The notes below the pieces were generated by a model. The model was not told the origin of the DNA. It was given only the letters and a program-made list of their open reading frames with translations, and did no database searches. This document shows positions 37,105-46,800 of a stretch of DNA of 64,000 nucleotides, piece after piece (the first letter of the stretch is position 1; each line of letters begins with the position of its first letter). A program made the translations under genes and the position numbers. The stretch comes from Fictibacillus aquaticus (lineage in GTDB: Bacteria; Bacillota; Bacilli; Bacillales; Fictibacillaceae). The stretch spans positions 62,001-126,000 of the forward strand of contig NZ_NOII01000003.1 of NCBI RefSeq assembly GCF_002245695.1. The letters run 5' to 3'.

Positions 37105-39222
37105 ATGTTGGAAAATTCTAAAAATATAGCAGACTTTGATACAATAGAAGAAGAGACTAAGGGGGTGGGTGCACTGGACTTAAGAGAGATGATGACGGAA
37201 GTTGATTTTATGATTACGGCAGAGACAACATTTCAGGAGGCGCTGGAACTGATGTATCGGGAGAAGTGGAGCTTGCTTCCGGTGATGGATGAAAAACGGC
37301 TGCCTGCGGGTGTTTTGACGAGAAGCTGTCTGTATCGGATGATATCCGATGGCTGTGCGTTAACTGAGCCGATCGGGCGATACATCAAGCGACACACTGA
37401 AACCATCTCAGTCACCACACCTCCACAACAGATTGAAGACATCGTAAAATCAAGCAAGGTCGGGACCGGGGTCGTCACGAACGAGGATGGGACGGTCGCG
37501 GGCATTTTAACAAAAACCGATATGGTTATGTCGCTGCTCGGATCGGTCAGCTCACTGAAAAATCAGCTTGAAACGATATTAGAGCATTCCAATTTAGGTG
37601 TATTACTGACGGACCTTAATAGAAAGATTGTATTTGTGAATCCAAAATTAATAGAGATGACCGGAATGGCAGAACAAAATCTTCTACATAAAGCAGCGGA
37701 CACCGTTTTTCCAGAGTTAAGATCGGTGTTTTCTGGTGAGGATCATTTGGCGTCGTGCACGGCTGGATCTGTGAAAACCGTCGCTACCGTTTCTTCTTTT
37801 AAAACAAACGGCTATATCGTTCTTTTCCGGGATACTTCAGAAATTGAGAAACTGGCGTCTGAGCTGCAAACCGTCAAAGCTCTGAAAAAATCATTAGAGA
37901 CAGCTCTTGAATATGCGTATGACGGCATCCTCATGGCGGATGAAGATGGGCGGATTAAGATGGTAAGTCCGCCTTTTCTGGATCTGTTTAACCTGCAGGA
38001 GGACGAGGTGCTGCATAAGTCTGTGCATAAAGTGCAGCCGCAGCTTGAGCTTGGAAAGGTGTACAAAACACAGACAGCTGAGGTCAGTGACATGATGGAG
38101 CTGAACGGCATTAAATACATCGTTCAGCGCATCCCGATCGTAGAGGGAGACAAGGTTATCGGCGCGATCGGAAAAGTCATGTTTCGGCAGCTGAATGAAG
38201 TGAGCGAGATGTTTAAAAGGCTGCAGCGTGCCGAAAGTAAGGCGAGCTTTTACCATCAGCAGTACAATCAGGCGGAATCGGCACGTTTCACATGGAACCA
38301 TATATGGAGCAGAAACGAATATATGGAGAAACTGAAGAAAAGTGCAGCTAAAGCCGCGAAAGGGCGCTCAACCGTGCTTGTTAGGGGAGAAAGCGGAACT
38401 GGAAAGGAGCTTTTCGCGCATGCAATCCACAACAGCAGTGCGAGAAGCAGCGGGAAATTTGTGATCGTCAATTGCGCCGCTATACCGGAGGATCTGTTAG
38501 AATCAGAGTTTTTTGGCTATGAGGAAGGTGCGTTTACAGGCGCGCGGCAAAAGGGGAAAATCGGAAAGTTTGACCTGGCAAATGGCGGCACACTGTTTCT
38601 CGATGAGATCGGCGATATGTCTGTATCGCTTCAGGCGAAGCTGCTGAGAGTATTGCAGGAGCGCGAGTTTTATAGAGTTGGAGGAACGAAGAAAGTTCAG
38701 GTCGATGTGAGGATTATTGCGGCGACGAACCGCCATTTAGAAGAGATGGTGCGTGAAGGGACGTTTCGGGAGGATTTGTATTACCGCTTGAACGTGATCT
38801 CGCTGAACGTGCCGCCGCTTAGGGATCGCCGTGAGGATATTCCGCACTTGATGCAAAAGCTGATGGAAGAGCTGAACAAAGTGCTCGGCACGACCATTAC
38901 AGGACTTGCGGATGACGCCAAAGAGGCGATGCTTCATTACAGCTGGCCGGGAAATGTGCGCGAACTGAAAAATGTGCTCGAACGCGGGATGACGTTTGCG
39001 GAGCATGGAAAGATCCAGCTCGAGGATCTGCCGGATTATTTGCTGAACACATTGCCTGAAAAGAAGATGGCACTTTCCATTTCTCTTGTTGAAAACGCGG
39101 AGCTTGAGGCGATTAAAAAGGCGCTGGATCAGATGAAAGGCAACAAAGCAAAGGCGGCACGCATGCTTGGAATCAGCCGGTCCGGTTTATATGAAAAGAT
39201 TAGAAAATATCAGCTGCAATAA
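37105..39222 (+). CDS. Sigma-54-dependent activator with CBS and PAS sensor domains
   Basis: Up to 705 residues. Order: two CBS motifs (about 28-150; [28 protein letters not shown]), PAS 1 (about 155-250), PAS 2 (about 265-370), the AAA+ domain (Walker A GESGTGKE near 428, the sigma-54 loop GAFTGA near 475, Walker [12 protein letters not shown]) and a Fis-type helix-turn-helix (670-705, [20 protein letters not shown]). It would activate the -24/-12 promoter at 39325, just downstream. CBS domains suggest sensing of an adenyl nucleotide or CoA-type ligand. ATG 37105 has no ribosome binding site; the AAGGGGGTG at about 37160 suggests a start near CTG 37174. Confidence 0.93.
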   Translation: MLENSKNIADFDTIEEETKGVGALDLREMMTEVDFMITAETTFQEALELMYREKWSLLPVMDEKRLPAGVLTRSCLYRMISDGCALTEPIGRYIKRHTETISVTTPPQQIEDIVKSSKVGTGVVTNEDGTVAGILTKTDMVMSLLGSVSSLKNQLETILEHSNLGVLLTDLNRKIVFVNPKLIEMTGMAEQNLLHKAADTVFPELRSVFSGEDHLASCTAGSVKTVATVSSFKTNGYIVLFRDTSEIEKLASELQTVKALKKSLETALEYAYDGILMADEDGRIKMVSPPFLDLFNLQEDEVLHKSVHKVQPQLELGKVYKTQTAEVSDMMELNGIKYIVQRIPIVEGDKVIGAIGKVMFRQLNEVSEMFKRLQRAESKASFYHQQYNQAESARFTWNHIWSRNEYMEKLKKSAAKAAKGRSTVLVRGESGTGKELFAHAIHNSSARSSGKFVIVNCAAIPEDLLESEFFGYEEGAFTGARQKGKIGKFDLANGGTLFLDEIGDMSVSLQAKLLRVLQEREFYRVGGTKKVQVDVRIIAATNRHLEEMVREGTFREDLYYRLNVISLNVPPLRDRREDIPHLMQKLMEELNKVLGTTITGLADDAKEAMLHYSWPGNVRELKNVLERGMTFAEHGKIQLEDLPDYLLNTLPEKKMALSISLVENAELEAIKKALDQMKGNKAKAARMLGISRSGLYEKIRKYQLQ

Positions 39223-39231
39223 GTGTGTGTG

Positions 39232-39262
39232 AAAGTGTCCAAAATGAGGACACTTTTTTTCT
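39232..39262 (+). terminator. Terminator of the activator gene
   Basis: AAAGTGTCC (39232-39240) pairs with GGACACTTT (39248-39256), followed by T residues. Confidence 0.85.
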
Positions 39263-39324
39263 TTTTCTGTCAGACAAAAGAACAATTCAGCAGAGCAATG
39301 GGGCAATTGTGGTTTTCTTCGTGT

Positions 39325-39340
39325 TGGCACGAATATTGCA
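39325..39340 (+). promoter_or_regulatory. Sigma-54 (-24/-12) promoter of the acyl-CoA operon
   Basis: TTGGCACGAATATTGCA (39324-39340) matches the TGGCAC-N5-TTGCA consensus exactly. An inverted pair ACAATT and AATTGT about 20-55 bases upstream (39280-39310 region) could be the activator site. The gene just upstream encodes a sigma-54 activator, and the operon ATG lies 44 bases downstream. Confidence 0.92.
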
Positions 39341-39384
39341 ATCATAAGAGGTGAAGTGAAAATGTAGTTGAGGGGGATGGGCAA

Positions 39385-40917
39385 ATGCATATCGGCGGTT
39401 TTCTGACTCAAAACGCACGTAATTTTCCGGAAAGGTTTGCGGTGGAATGTGAAGGGCGGTCCTACACATATGGTGAATTAAACACAGCTGTGAACCGACT
39501 GGCTCACGGACTAATCAGCCTAGGCGTCAAAAAAGGCGATAAGGTCGCAATTGTCATGAAAAACTCGGACCACTTTATGATTTCTTTTTTTGCTGCAGCC
39601 AAGATCGGTGCGGTCGTCGTGCCGGTTAATTTCAGGCTGACGGCGAATGAAATTCAATATATTTTTAGCCAGTCAGATACGGTCCTCGTTCTGTGCGACA
39701 GTGAGTTTGAAGAAACGGTCAACAGTGCGAGAGAAACGACAGGCGTTTCGAGCGTAATTGTTGTCGGTGATGTGGCAGGAGAAGGAAATTTGCTGTATGA
39801 CAACATCCTTTCTCATAACGAAGAAGAGCCGAATGTCGAGATTTCAGAACACGATGACCTGGAGATTCTCTATACCTCTGGGACAACTGGACGTCCAAAA
39901 GGCGCGCTGTTCGACCATGACCGGATCTTTAAAGTAAGTTTAACGATGCTCGTAAACATGGAGTTGAGAAAGGATGAGCGGTTCCTTCACTTAGCGCCTC
40001 TTTTCCACTCGGCACAACTAAACCTGTTCATGATTGCAGGTGTCATCCTTGGCGGCAGGCATTATATCCACCGTGATTTTCATCCGGTAAAAGCGTTGCA
40101 GGCCATTCAAGACCATGAAATCACCCACCTTTTTGCGGTGCCGGCGATGTACAACTTTATGCTGCAGGTTCCAAACGTGACCGACTATGATCTGTCGTCA
40201 ATCAGGCGCTGCGGTTACGGTGCGGCTCCAATGCCGCCTGAACTTGTACGCAAAAGCATTGCTGCATTTAAAACTGACCGCTTTTTCAATCTATGCGGCC
40301 TGACAGAAGCAGGACCAGGCGGAATTCTCTTAGATCCGGAAGGGCATGAGCAGCATCTCGGCAAAAGCGGCAAAGCTGGATTCCTAACTGAGGCGCGTGT
40401 TGTTCATGAAAACGGGGAAGACGTGAAACCGGGTGTGGTCGGGGAATTTATCCTCCGCAGTGAAACGGTCATGAAGGAATATTATAAAAAGCCGGAAGAG
40501 ACGAAATCAGCTCTTAAAAACGGCTGGCTGTACACAGGCGATCTGGCGACGGTTGATGAGGAAGGGTACATCTCGCTTGTCGACCGGAAAAAAGACATGA
40601 TCATCTCGGGCGGTGAAAATGTGTATTCGGCCGAGGTGGAAGCTGTTCTTTATGAGCATCCAGCGATTCTTGATGCTGCAATTATCGGACTGCCGGATGA
40701 AGTGTGGGGTGAAGCGGTCACGGCGATCATTGTGTTAAGAGAAGGTGCTGAGATCGATGAGCAGGAACTGAAAAGCTTCTGCCGTCAAAAGCTTGCAGGC
40801 TATAAAGTTCCGCGCCGCATTTTCATAGAACCGCAGCTGCCGCGAAATGCATCCGGAAAGATCTTAAAATATCAGCTGCGTCAGAAAATGAATGAGCTCA
40901 CACAAAGTGCGAACTGA
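39385..40917 (+). CDS. Acyl-CoA synthetase (AMP-binding), first gene of the sigma-54 operon
   Basis: 510 residues. ATP motif YTSGTTGRPKG (about 165-175), FNLCGLTEAGPG (A5), YTGDLATVDEEGYISLVDRKKDMI (A7-A8 with the Asp and Arg) and the catalytic lysine segment PRNASGKILKYQLR. It activates a carboxylic acid to its CoA thioester with ATP. GAGGGGG precedes the ATG. It leads five closely spaced genes; with the dehydrogenase, thiolase and CoA-transferase it suggests breakdown of a fatty or branched acid. The exact substrate is not evident. Confidence 0.9.
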   Translation: MHIGGFLTQNARNFPERFAVECEGRSYTYGELNTAVNRLAHGLISLGVKKGDKVAIVMKNSDHFMISFFAAAKIGAVVVPVNFRLTANEIQYIFSQSDTVLVLCDSEFEETVNSARETTGVSSVIVVGDVAGEGNLLYDNILSHNEEEPNVEISEHDDLEILYTSGTTGRPKGALFDHDRIFKVSLTMLVNMELRKDERFLHLAPLFHSAQLNLFMIAGVILGGRHYIHRDFHPVKALQAIQDHEITHLFAVPAMYNFMLQVPNVTDYDLSSIRRCGYGAAPMPPELVRKSIAAFKTDRFFNLCGLTEAGPGGILLDPEGHEQHLGKSGKAGFLTEARVVHENGEDVKPGVVGEFILRSETVMKEYYKKPEETKSALKNGWLYTGDLATVDEEGYISLVDRKKDMIISGGENVYSAEVEAVLYEHPAILDAAIIGLPDEVWGEAVTAIIVLREGAEIDEQELKSFCRQKLAGYKVPRRIFIEPQLPRNASGKILKYQLRQKMNELTQSAN

Positions 40918-40941
40918 CAACTATAGAAAGAGGTGACAGAA

Positions 40942-42087
40942 ATGAAGCGTTCGTTTTTAACTGACGATCACGAGATGTTTCGCAAATCATTGCGAAAATT
41001 TTTAGAGAAAGAGGCTTATCCGTTTTACAATCAGTGGGAAGAAGACAGGATGATTCCGCGTTCGTTCTGGACGAAGATGGGGAAGCAAGGGTTTCTTTGT
41101 CCGGATTTGGATGAAAAGTACGGCGGGAGCGGCGTGGACTGGGGCTTTTCTGCAGTCATTAACGAGGAACTTGAGCGCGTCGGCTCAGGGCTTGTCGGCG
41201 TCGGTCTGCACAACGATATTGTCGTGCCTTATATAACGGGGTACGGTACCGAGGAGCAAAAACAGCACTGGCTGCCGAAATGCGTGACGGGTGAGATCAT
41301 CACCGCGATTGCTATGACAGAGCCAGGAACAGGATCCGATCTGGCAAACATTAAGACGACGGCGGTGCTGGATGGCGATCATTATATTGTAAACGGGCAA
41401 AAGACGTTTATCACGAATGGCATTCAATCTGATCTTGTGATTATTGCAGCTAAAACGGATTTAAACGCGGTGCCGAAGCATAAAGGCGTTTCATTGTTTG
41501 TCGTGGAACGAGGCGCGCCAGGGTTTTCACGCGGACGGAAGCTCGATAAAGTCGGACTGCACTGTCAGGATACAGCTGAACTTATTTTTGAGGATTGCCG
41601 TATTCCACGTGAAAATCTGCTTGGTGAGGAAGGTAAAGGTTTTATCTACCTGATGGAAAAACTGCAGCAGGAACGTCTCGTGGTGGCGATCGCAGCACAG
41701 GCTGCAGCAGAGGAAATGTTCCGTGTGACGCTCGATTATGTGAAAAGCAGGGAAGCGTTCGGCCGGCCAGTGAGTCAGTTTCAGAACACTCAGTTCAAGA
41801 TGGCTGAGATAGCGACGGAAATTGAGATGGGCAGGGTGTTCCTCGACTCGCTCATTACCGACCATATGGCAGGCGAGAATATTGTGACCAAGGTATCGAT
41901 GGCGAAATGGAAGCTAACCGACATGGCGAAGAAGATTGCGGCAGAGTGCATGCAGCTGCACGGCGGCTACGGTTATATGGAAGAATACGAGATTGCGAGA
42001 AGGTACCGAGACATTCCGGTCGCGAGCATTTATGCCGGGACGAACGAGATAATGAAGGTGATTATCGCGAAAAATTTGGGACTGTAG
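40942..42087 (+). CDS. Acyl-CoA dehydrogenase
   Basis: 381 residues from ATG 40942, seven bases after AGAGGTGA; an in-frame GTG at 40933 is inside that site. Signatures: AMTEPGTGSDLANIKTTA (FAD/substrate site), QQERLVVAIAAQAAAEEMF, LHGGYGYMEEYEIARRYRD and the C-terminal IYAGTNEIMKVIIAKNLG, whose Glu is the usual catalytic base. It introduces the alpha-beta double bond with transfer to ETF. It is the second gene of the operon, 24 bases after the ligase. Confidence 0.93.
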   Translation: MKRSFLTDDHEMFRKSLRKFLEKEAYPFYNQWEEDRMIPRSFWTKMGKQGFLCPDLDEKYGGSGVDWGFSAVINEELERVGSGLVGVGLHNDIVVPYITGYGTEEQKQHWLPKCVTGEIITAIAMTEPGTGSDLANIKTTAVLDGDHYIVNGQKTFITNGIQSDLVIIAAKTDLNAVPKHKGVSLFVVERGAPGFSRGRKLDKVGLHCQDTAELIFEDCRIPRENLLGEEGKGFIYLMEKLQQERLVVAIAAQAAAEEMFRVTLDYVKSREAFGRPVSQFQNTQFKMAEIATEIEMGRVFLDSLITDHMAGENIVTKVSMAKWKLTDMAKKIAAECMQLHGGYGYMEEYEIARRYRDIPVASIYAGTNEIMKVIIAKNLGL

Positions 42088-42111
42088 CAGCCAGAAGAGA
42101 GGGAGAGAATT

Positions 42112-43251
42112 ATGAGAGAAGCAGTAATTGTAGATGGCATTAGAACAGCAGTCGGCAGAAGGAACGGGGCGCTGAAGGATATCCGTCCGGATGATCTGGC
42201 GGCAGTTGTGCTGAAGGAGCTGGTTGAGCGGGCGGGAATTAATCCTCAGCTAGTGGAGGACGTAATTCTTGGATGTGTCACGCAGTCAGGCGAACAGGCG
42301 GGCGATATTGCAAGAGTAGCTGCGTTGATCGCCGGTCTGCCGATCGAGGTGCCGGGCACGACGATTGACCGACAGTGCGGATCGAGTCAGCAGGCGGTTC
42401 ATTTTGCGGCCCAGGCAATTCTTGCTGGAGATATGGATGTTGTTATCGCAGGCGGAGTTGAAAGCATGTCACGCGTGCCGATGGGATCTAACTATCAGGG
42501 AGCGGGATTCAGTCCTGCGCTCAAGGAGCGGTATGAAGTGATTCATCAAGGATTGTCAGCCGAGCGGATTTCGGAAAAATACGGCCTATCGCGGGAAGAC
42601 CTTGATCGCTATTCGTTGGAAAGCCACAAGAGAGCTTTACGTGCGCAGGGTGAGGGGTATTTTGAGCGTGAGATCGTTCCGGTTCAGCTTGCCGATGGGA
42701 CGGTGTTTGATAAGGATTCTGGTCCTCGCGCTGAAACGTCATTGGAAGCTCTCGGCAGTCTAAAGCCTGCTTTTACAGAGGACGGTGTGATTCATGCTGG
42801 TAATGCAAGCCAGATCAGCGATGGAGCGGCTGCAATGCTGCTGATGAGCCGGGAAAAGGCGGAAGAGCTTGGTTTGAAGCCGCGTTTTAAAGTTCATACA
42901 CGTGTTGTCGTTGGTTCGGATCCGACACTCATGCTGACAGGACCGATTCCAGCGACACAAAAGGCTCTTGATAAATCGGGGCTATCACTTGATGACATTG
43001 ATGTTTTTGAAGTTAATGAGGCGTTTGCGTCGGTTACACTTGCCTGGCTGAAAGAGACAGGCGCTGATCCGAAGAAATTGAACCCGAACGGCGGTGCGAT
43101 CGCGCTCGGTCACCCGCTTGGCGGAAGCGGTGCTCGTCTCATGGTGACACTTATGCACGAGCTTGAGCGCACGGGCGGACGGTACGGACTGCAGACGATG
43201 TGCGAGGGCCATGGGATGGCGAACGCGACGATTATTGAACGTCTCGATTAA
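42112..43251 (+). CDS. Thiolase (acetyl-CoA acyltransferase)
   Basis: 379 residues, typical size. The nucleophilic cysteine is in DRQCGSSQQAVHFAAQ, the histidine in NPNGGAIALGHPLGGSGAR, and the second cysteine in MCEGHGMANATII. The CGSSQQ variant in place of CSSG is common in thiolases acting on larger or steroid-like acyl-CoAs. It cleaves a 3-ketoacyl-CoA. GAGGGAGAG precedes the ATG. It is third in the operon. Confidence 0.92.
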   Translation: MREAVIVDGIRTAVGRRNGALKDIRPDDLAAVVLKELVERAGINPQLVEDVILGCVTQSGEQAGDIARVAALIAGLPIEVPGTTIDRQCGSSQQAVHFAAQAILAGDMDVVIAGGVESMSRVPMGSNYQGAGFSPALKERYEVIHQGLSAERISEKYGLSREDLDRYSLESHKRALRAQGEGYFEREIVPVQLADGTVFDKDSGPRAETSLEALGSLKPAFTEDGVIHAGNASQISDGAAAMLLMSREKAEELGLKPRFKVHTRVVVGSDPTLMLTGPIPATQKALDKSGLSLDDIDVFEVNEAFASVTLAWLKETGADPKKLNPNGGAIALGHPLGGSGARLMVTLMHELERTGGRYGLQTMCEGHGMANATIIERLD

Positions 43252-43266
43252 AGGGCTGAGTAGATA

Positions 43267-44406
43267 ATGGAGGAAAAAACAAAGCAGAAGCAGGCTAGAT
43301 TGCTAGAAGGAGTCACTGTGCTCGATTTCAGCCATTACTTGCCGGGTCCCTTCGCCACACTCCGGCTGGCGGAGTTGGGAGCAGAGGTTATAAAGGTTGA
43401 GCCGCCGGCCGGCGATCCAGCAAGATTTGCCGGCGGTGGGCTCGTCTTTCAGGCGAACAACCGCGATAAAAAGAGCATCACGCTGAACCTGAAACATGAG
43501 TCTGCTAGAGAAATTGCGCTTCGCCTCGTGCGGAAAGCGGATGTGCTGATCGAAAGCTTTCGGCCTGGAGTGTTAGCGAAGCTTGGCCTCGGATTTGATG
43601 AAGCTGCTGAGGTGAATCCAAAGCTTGTGTATTGTTCGATTTCTGGCTATGGACAGGATAGCATGATGAGCAGCCTTGGAAGCCATGACATCAACTATAT
43701 GGCGCTCAGCGGGGCGCTCGCGCAAATGAAGGACGAGCATGGCCGGCCGGTTCATCCATCAAGTACCTTTGCTGATTTTATTGGTGGAATGGCGGCAACT
43801 GAGCGGATTCTTGCAGGGCTGGTGTCCCGCGGTCTGACCGGCCGGGGCAGCTATCATTCTATTTCTATAACCGAAGCGGTAGCTGCGTTTATGGTCAATC
43901 ATGTGATGGCGGCAAAGAAACATGGTACAGACCGAGGGATTGAAGTGCTGAACGGAAGTGTTGTTTGTTACGCCTTGTATGAGACGAGTGACAATCGGTT
44001 CGTCAGTCTCGGAGCACTGGAGCCAAAGTTTTGGCGCAGCTTTTGTGAAGCAGTTCGGCGGCCGGACTGGATTTCATTACAATATTCGAGCACAGACTCT
44101 TCTGCTGGCGAAGCAATAACGGAACTTTTTAAAAGCCAAACTCTTCAGCATTGGACGAAGTTTGGCATGAAAACGGATTGCTGCATGGCGCCTGTCCTTG
44201 AGGCGGGAGAGCTTGCTTCACATCCGTATTTTATGGAAAAAGGTACAGTTTTTGGCGACGGACAGGTGAGGATGCATAGCGGGATTGAAGCAGCGGATGC
44301 TGCAGCGCCGCCGGAGAAGGGCGAGCATACGGACATTGTGCTGAAAGAGTGGCTGGGTGTAAGTAATCAAGAGCTGTTGACTTGGAGAAGTGCTGGAATG
44401 ATATAA
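43267..44406 (+). CDS. CaiB/BaiF family III CoA-transferase
   Basis: 379 residues. The conserved N-terminus VTVLDFSHYLPGPFATLRLAELGAEVIKVEPPAGDPAR and the block NNRDKKSITLNLKHESAREIALRLVRKADVLIESFRPGVLAKLG are family III; the catalytic Asp is in the SSLGSHDINYMALSGAL region. It moves CoA between an acyl-CoA and a free acid. It could start the pathway without ATP, or epimerise an alpha-methyl group as in alpha-methylacyl-CoA racemase, a close relative. It is fourth in the operon; its ribosome binding site is weak. Confidence 0.88.
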   Translation: MEEKTKQKQARLLEGVTVLDFSHYLPGPFATLRLAELGAEVIKVEPPAGDPARFAGGGLVFQANNRDKKSITLNLKHESAREIALRLVRKADVLIESFRPGVLAKLGLGFDEAAEVNPKLVYCSISGYGQDSMMSSLGSHDINYMALSGALAQMKDEHGRPVHPSSTFADFIGGMAATERILAGLVSRGLTGRGSYHSISITEAVAAFMVNHVMAAKKHGTDRGIEVLNGSVVCYALYETSDNRFVSLGALEPKFWRSFCEAVRRPDWISLQYSSTDSSAGEAITELFKSQTLQHWTKFGMKTDCCMAPVLEAGELASHPYFMEKGTVFGDGQVRMHSGIEAADAAAPPEKGEHTDIVLKEWLGVSNQELLTWRSAGMI

Positions 44407-44424
44407 AAAGGGGGTATTTGTTTC

Positions 44425-46041
44425 ATGATGAATGGTTCATTGACTGTCGGTTCTATGCTGGAGCGGGCTGAGAGGTTCTTTCCAAAGAAAGAGGTTGTTT
44501 CTAGAACACTATCAGGTATTCACCGTTTAACGTACAAGGAAATTGGCAGCCGTACGCGCCGGCTTGCAAGCGCACTTGAGAAACTAGGTGTAGGCCGAGG
44601 GGACAGGGTAGGAACGTTTGCCTGGAATCATCACCGCCATCTTGAGGTTTATTTTGCAGCTCCGGGCATGGGAGCGGTGCTTCATACGATCAACATCCGT
44701 CTGTCGGCAGAGCATATTGCTTACATTATTAATCATGCTGAGGACAAGGTTCTGCTTGTTGATGAAGATCTGCTGCCTTTAATTGAGCGTGTAAGGGATC
44801 AAATTCCGACAGTTGAGGCATTTATTGTGATGACAGACCGTGATGAGCTGCCAGAAACGACTCTTGAACCTGTTTACTCATACGAAAAATTGCTTGCAGA
44901 AGGCGAACCGCAGTTTGAATTCGTAAAGGATCTGGACGAAAACGAGCCGGCTGGGATGTGCTATACGTCGGCTACGACCGGCAATCCTAAGGGAGTCGTT
45001 TATTCCCACCGCGGTATTGTATTGCACAGCTTTGCCTTCGGTCTCGCTGATACCGCGGCGCTGTCCGAATATGATGTGTGTATGCCTGTCGTGCCGATGT
45101 TCCATGCAAATGCCTGGGGACTTCCTTTTACCGCTACGTGGTTTGGATCGACGCAGGTTCTGCCGGGTCCTCAATTTACGCCAAAGCTTTTAGCTGAACT
45201 GATTGAGACTGAAAAGGTTACACTGACGGCAGGTGTCCCGACCATCTGGCTGGCGATGTTGAACGAGCTCGAAAGCGGTTCGTATGATACGTCGTCTTTA
45301 AGAGCTGTGATTTGCGGCGGTTCAGCTGCTCCGCGGGGGATGATCAAGTCATTTGAAACGAAATTCGGCATACCGTTCCTGCACGCATACGGAATGACCG
45401 AGACCGCTCCGTTAGCCACGATTTCACGTCTAAAAAGCTATCAAAGAGATCTGGACGTAGAAGATATGCTTGATATCCGCTCGAAACAGGGCATCCTCGC
45501 TCCGGGGCTGGAAATGAGGGTGATCGGAGCAAACGGTGAAGTAGCTTGGGACGGTGTAGAGATGGGTGAGCTGCTGCTGCGCGGACCGTGGATCGCCGAT
45601 GAGTATTATAAGGACGAGCGTTCATCTGAGGCGTTCAAGGATGGCTGGCTTTATACCGGCGATGTTGCGACGGTAGATGAAGAGGGAACGATCAAGCTTG
45701 TGGACCGGACAAAGGACTTGATCAAGAGCGGCGGAGAGTGGATTTCATCTGTTGATTTGGAGAATGCTCTGATGTCGCATGAATCCGTGTTTGAGGCGAG
45801 CGTTATCGCCGTTCCGCATTCTGAATGGCAGGAGCGCCCGGTTGCGTGCGTCGTGCTAGCACCGGCTTACCAAGATAAAGTGAGCAAAGAGGACTTGATG
45901 GAGTTCTTGAAACCGCAGTTCGCTAAGTGGTGGCTGCCGGATGACATCATCTTCATGGAAGAGATCCCGAAAACGTCTGTCGGAAAGTTTTTGAAGAGGG
46001 CTTTGCGAGATCAGTTGAAGGATCATTTGGTGAGCAGCTGA
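44425..46041 (+). CDS. Long-chain-type acyl-CoA synthetase, last gene of the sigma-54 operon
   Basis: 538 residues. CYTSATTGNPKGVVYSH (ATP loop), HAYGMTETAPLATIS (A5), YTGDVATVDEEGTIKLVDRTKDLIKSGGEWISS (A7-A8) and PKTSVGKFLKRALRDQ (catalytic Lys) are all present. The form is like medium/long-chain or methylmercapto-propionate ligases. AAGGGGGT precedes ATG 44425. Two different ligases in one operon suggest two acid substrates or two steps needing activation. A 21-nt-period array and terminator follow. Confidence 0.9.
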   Translation: MMNGSLTVGSMLERAERFFPKKEVVSRTLSGIHRLTYKEIGSRTRRLASALEKLGVGRGDRVGTFAWNHHRHLEVYFAAPGMGAVLHTINIRLSAEHIAYIINHAEDKVLLVDEDLLPLIERVRDQIPTVEAFIVMTDRDELPETTLEPVYSYEKLLAEGEPQFEFVKDLDENEPAGMCYTSATTGNPKGVVYSHRGIVLHSFAFGLADTAALSEYDVCMPVVPMFHANAWGLPFTATWFGSTQVLPGPQFTPKLLAELIETEKVTLTAGVPTIWLAMLNELESGSYDTSSLRAVICGGSAAPRGMIKSFETKFGIPFLHAYGMTETAPLATISRLKSYQRDLDVEDMLDIRSKQGILAPGLEMRVIGANGEVAWDGVEMGELLLRGPWIADEYYKDERSSEAFKDGWLYTGDVATVDEEGTIKLVDRTKDLIKSGGEWISSVDLENALMSHESVFEASVIAVPHSEWQERPVACVVLAPAYQDKVSKEDLMEFLKPQFAKWWLPDDIIFMEEIPKTSVGKFLKRALRDQLKDHLVSS

Positions 46042-46054
46042 GATTAGAGGTTAA

Positions 46055-46184
46055 TGGCTAATAAACAGAGCTTGATAGCCATTTAAGGAATTGTACTTGA
46101 TGGCCAATAGAATTTTCGTTATAGCCAATAGAAATTAAAATATGGCCATAAGATTTTGATTTTTGGCCAATAATTACTTAATGA
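46055..46184. repeat. Degenerate array with 21-nt period, core TGGCCAATA
   Basis: TGGCTA, TAGCCA, TGGCCA, TAGCCA, TGGCCA and TGGCCA begin at 46055, 46076, 46101, 46122, 46143 and 46164. Steps are 21, 25, 21, 21 and 21. Units share TGGCCAATA and an AT-rich remainder. The period equals that of the 31.6 kb array, but the core word differs. Like that array it sits in the gap just before a terminator. Confidence 0.85.
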
Positions 46185-46185
46185 T

Positions 46186-46237
46186 AAAGCGCAAAATAAC
46201 CTCCCGCACTTAGCGAGGATCATTTTGCGCTTTTTTT
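46186..46237. terminator. Bidirectional terminator after the acyl-CoA operon
   Basis: AAAGCGCAAAAT (46186-46197) and CCTC pair with GAGG and ATTTTGCGCTTT (to 46233) with a small bulge; T residues follow. Confidence 0.8.
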
Positions 46238-46241
46238 CGTT

Positions 46242-46778
46242 TTATGCTCTAACACCTGAAGGCTGAAGAACATAATCGACATATGCTTTTGCGCTTGCTG
46301 CCAGTTCCTCATCAGACACGTGCATAACACCGTTCAATACGAACAATGGCATAAACTTCGTGCCGATCAAGTTGCTCGTTTGCTGCAATGGGCTTGTTAA
46401 TGTCTCCATCGTGAAATGGTTGTAGCCAGCAGGCTGGTAGGAATCTTTCGGGCCGAACGTTGAGATAGCAAGACCAAGTTCTTTACCGTGAAGCTTATCT
46501 CCGCCTTCACCATATGCCCAGCCGTACGAAAGCACTTCATCCTGCCATTGCTTCAACAATGGAGGCGTGCTGTACCAGTAGAACGGGAATTGAAGAATGA
46601 TTCGGTCATGCGACGACAGCAAGCTTTGCTCCTTCTCGACGTCGATTTTTCCGTCAGGATAAGACTCATAAAGAGCGTGAACAGTGATCTCCTCGTGCTT
46701 TTTCAATTCTTCCATCCAAGTGCGGTTAACGCGGGACTGCTCGAGGGTAGGGTGAGTGACTATAACAAGAGTTTTCAT
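46242..46778 (-). CDS. NAD(P)H-dependent quinone reductase (flavodoxin-like, YwrO/KefF type)
   Basis: 178 residues. KTLVIVTHPTLEQSRVNRTWMEEL starts the flavodoxin-like fold; ILQFPFYWYSTPPLLKQWQDEVLSYGWAYG is the diagnostic FMN/FAD and quinone-site block of the NQO1-like family. It reduces quinones by two electrons. AAAGGAG stands 13 bases before the ATG, a long gap. The promoter region holds two near-identical 16-bp palindromes (46801-46816, 46838-46853), likely operators. Confidence 0.88.
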   Translation of the reverse strand: MKTLVIVTHPTLEQSRVNRTWMEELKKHEEITVHALYESYPDGKIDVEKEQSLLSSHDRIILQFPFYWYSTPPLLKQWQDEVLSYGWAYGEGGDKLHGKELGLAISTFGPKDSYQPAGYNHFTMETLTSPLQQTSNLIGTKFMPLFVLNGVMHVSDEELAASAKAYVDYVLQPSGVRA

Positions 46779-46800
46779 TTAAAATAAGCATCTCCTTTGG

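Noticed and set aside
41238-41250. GGGGTACGGTACC inside the acyl-CoA dehydrogenase gene as a fifth palindromic element
   Set aside because: There is no second arm nearby and the bases encode the conserved Gly-Tyr-Gly-Thr-Glu segment of the enzyme, so it is coincidence.
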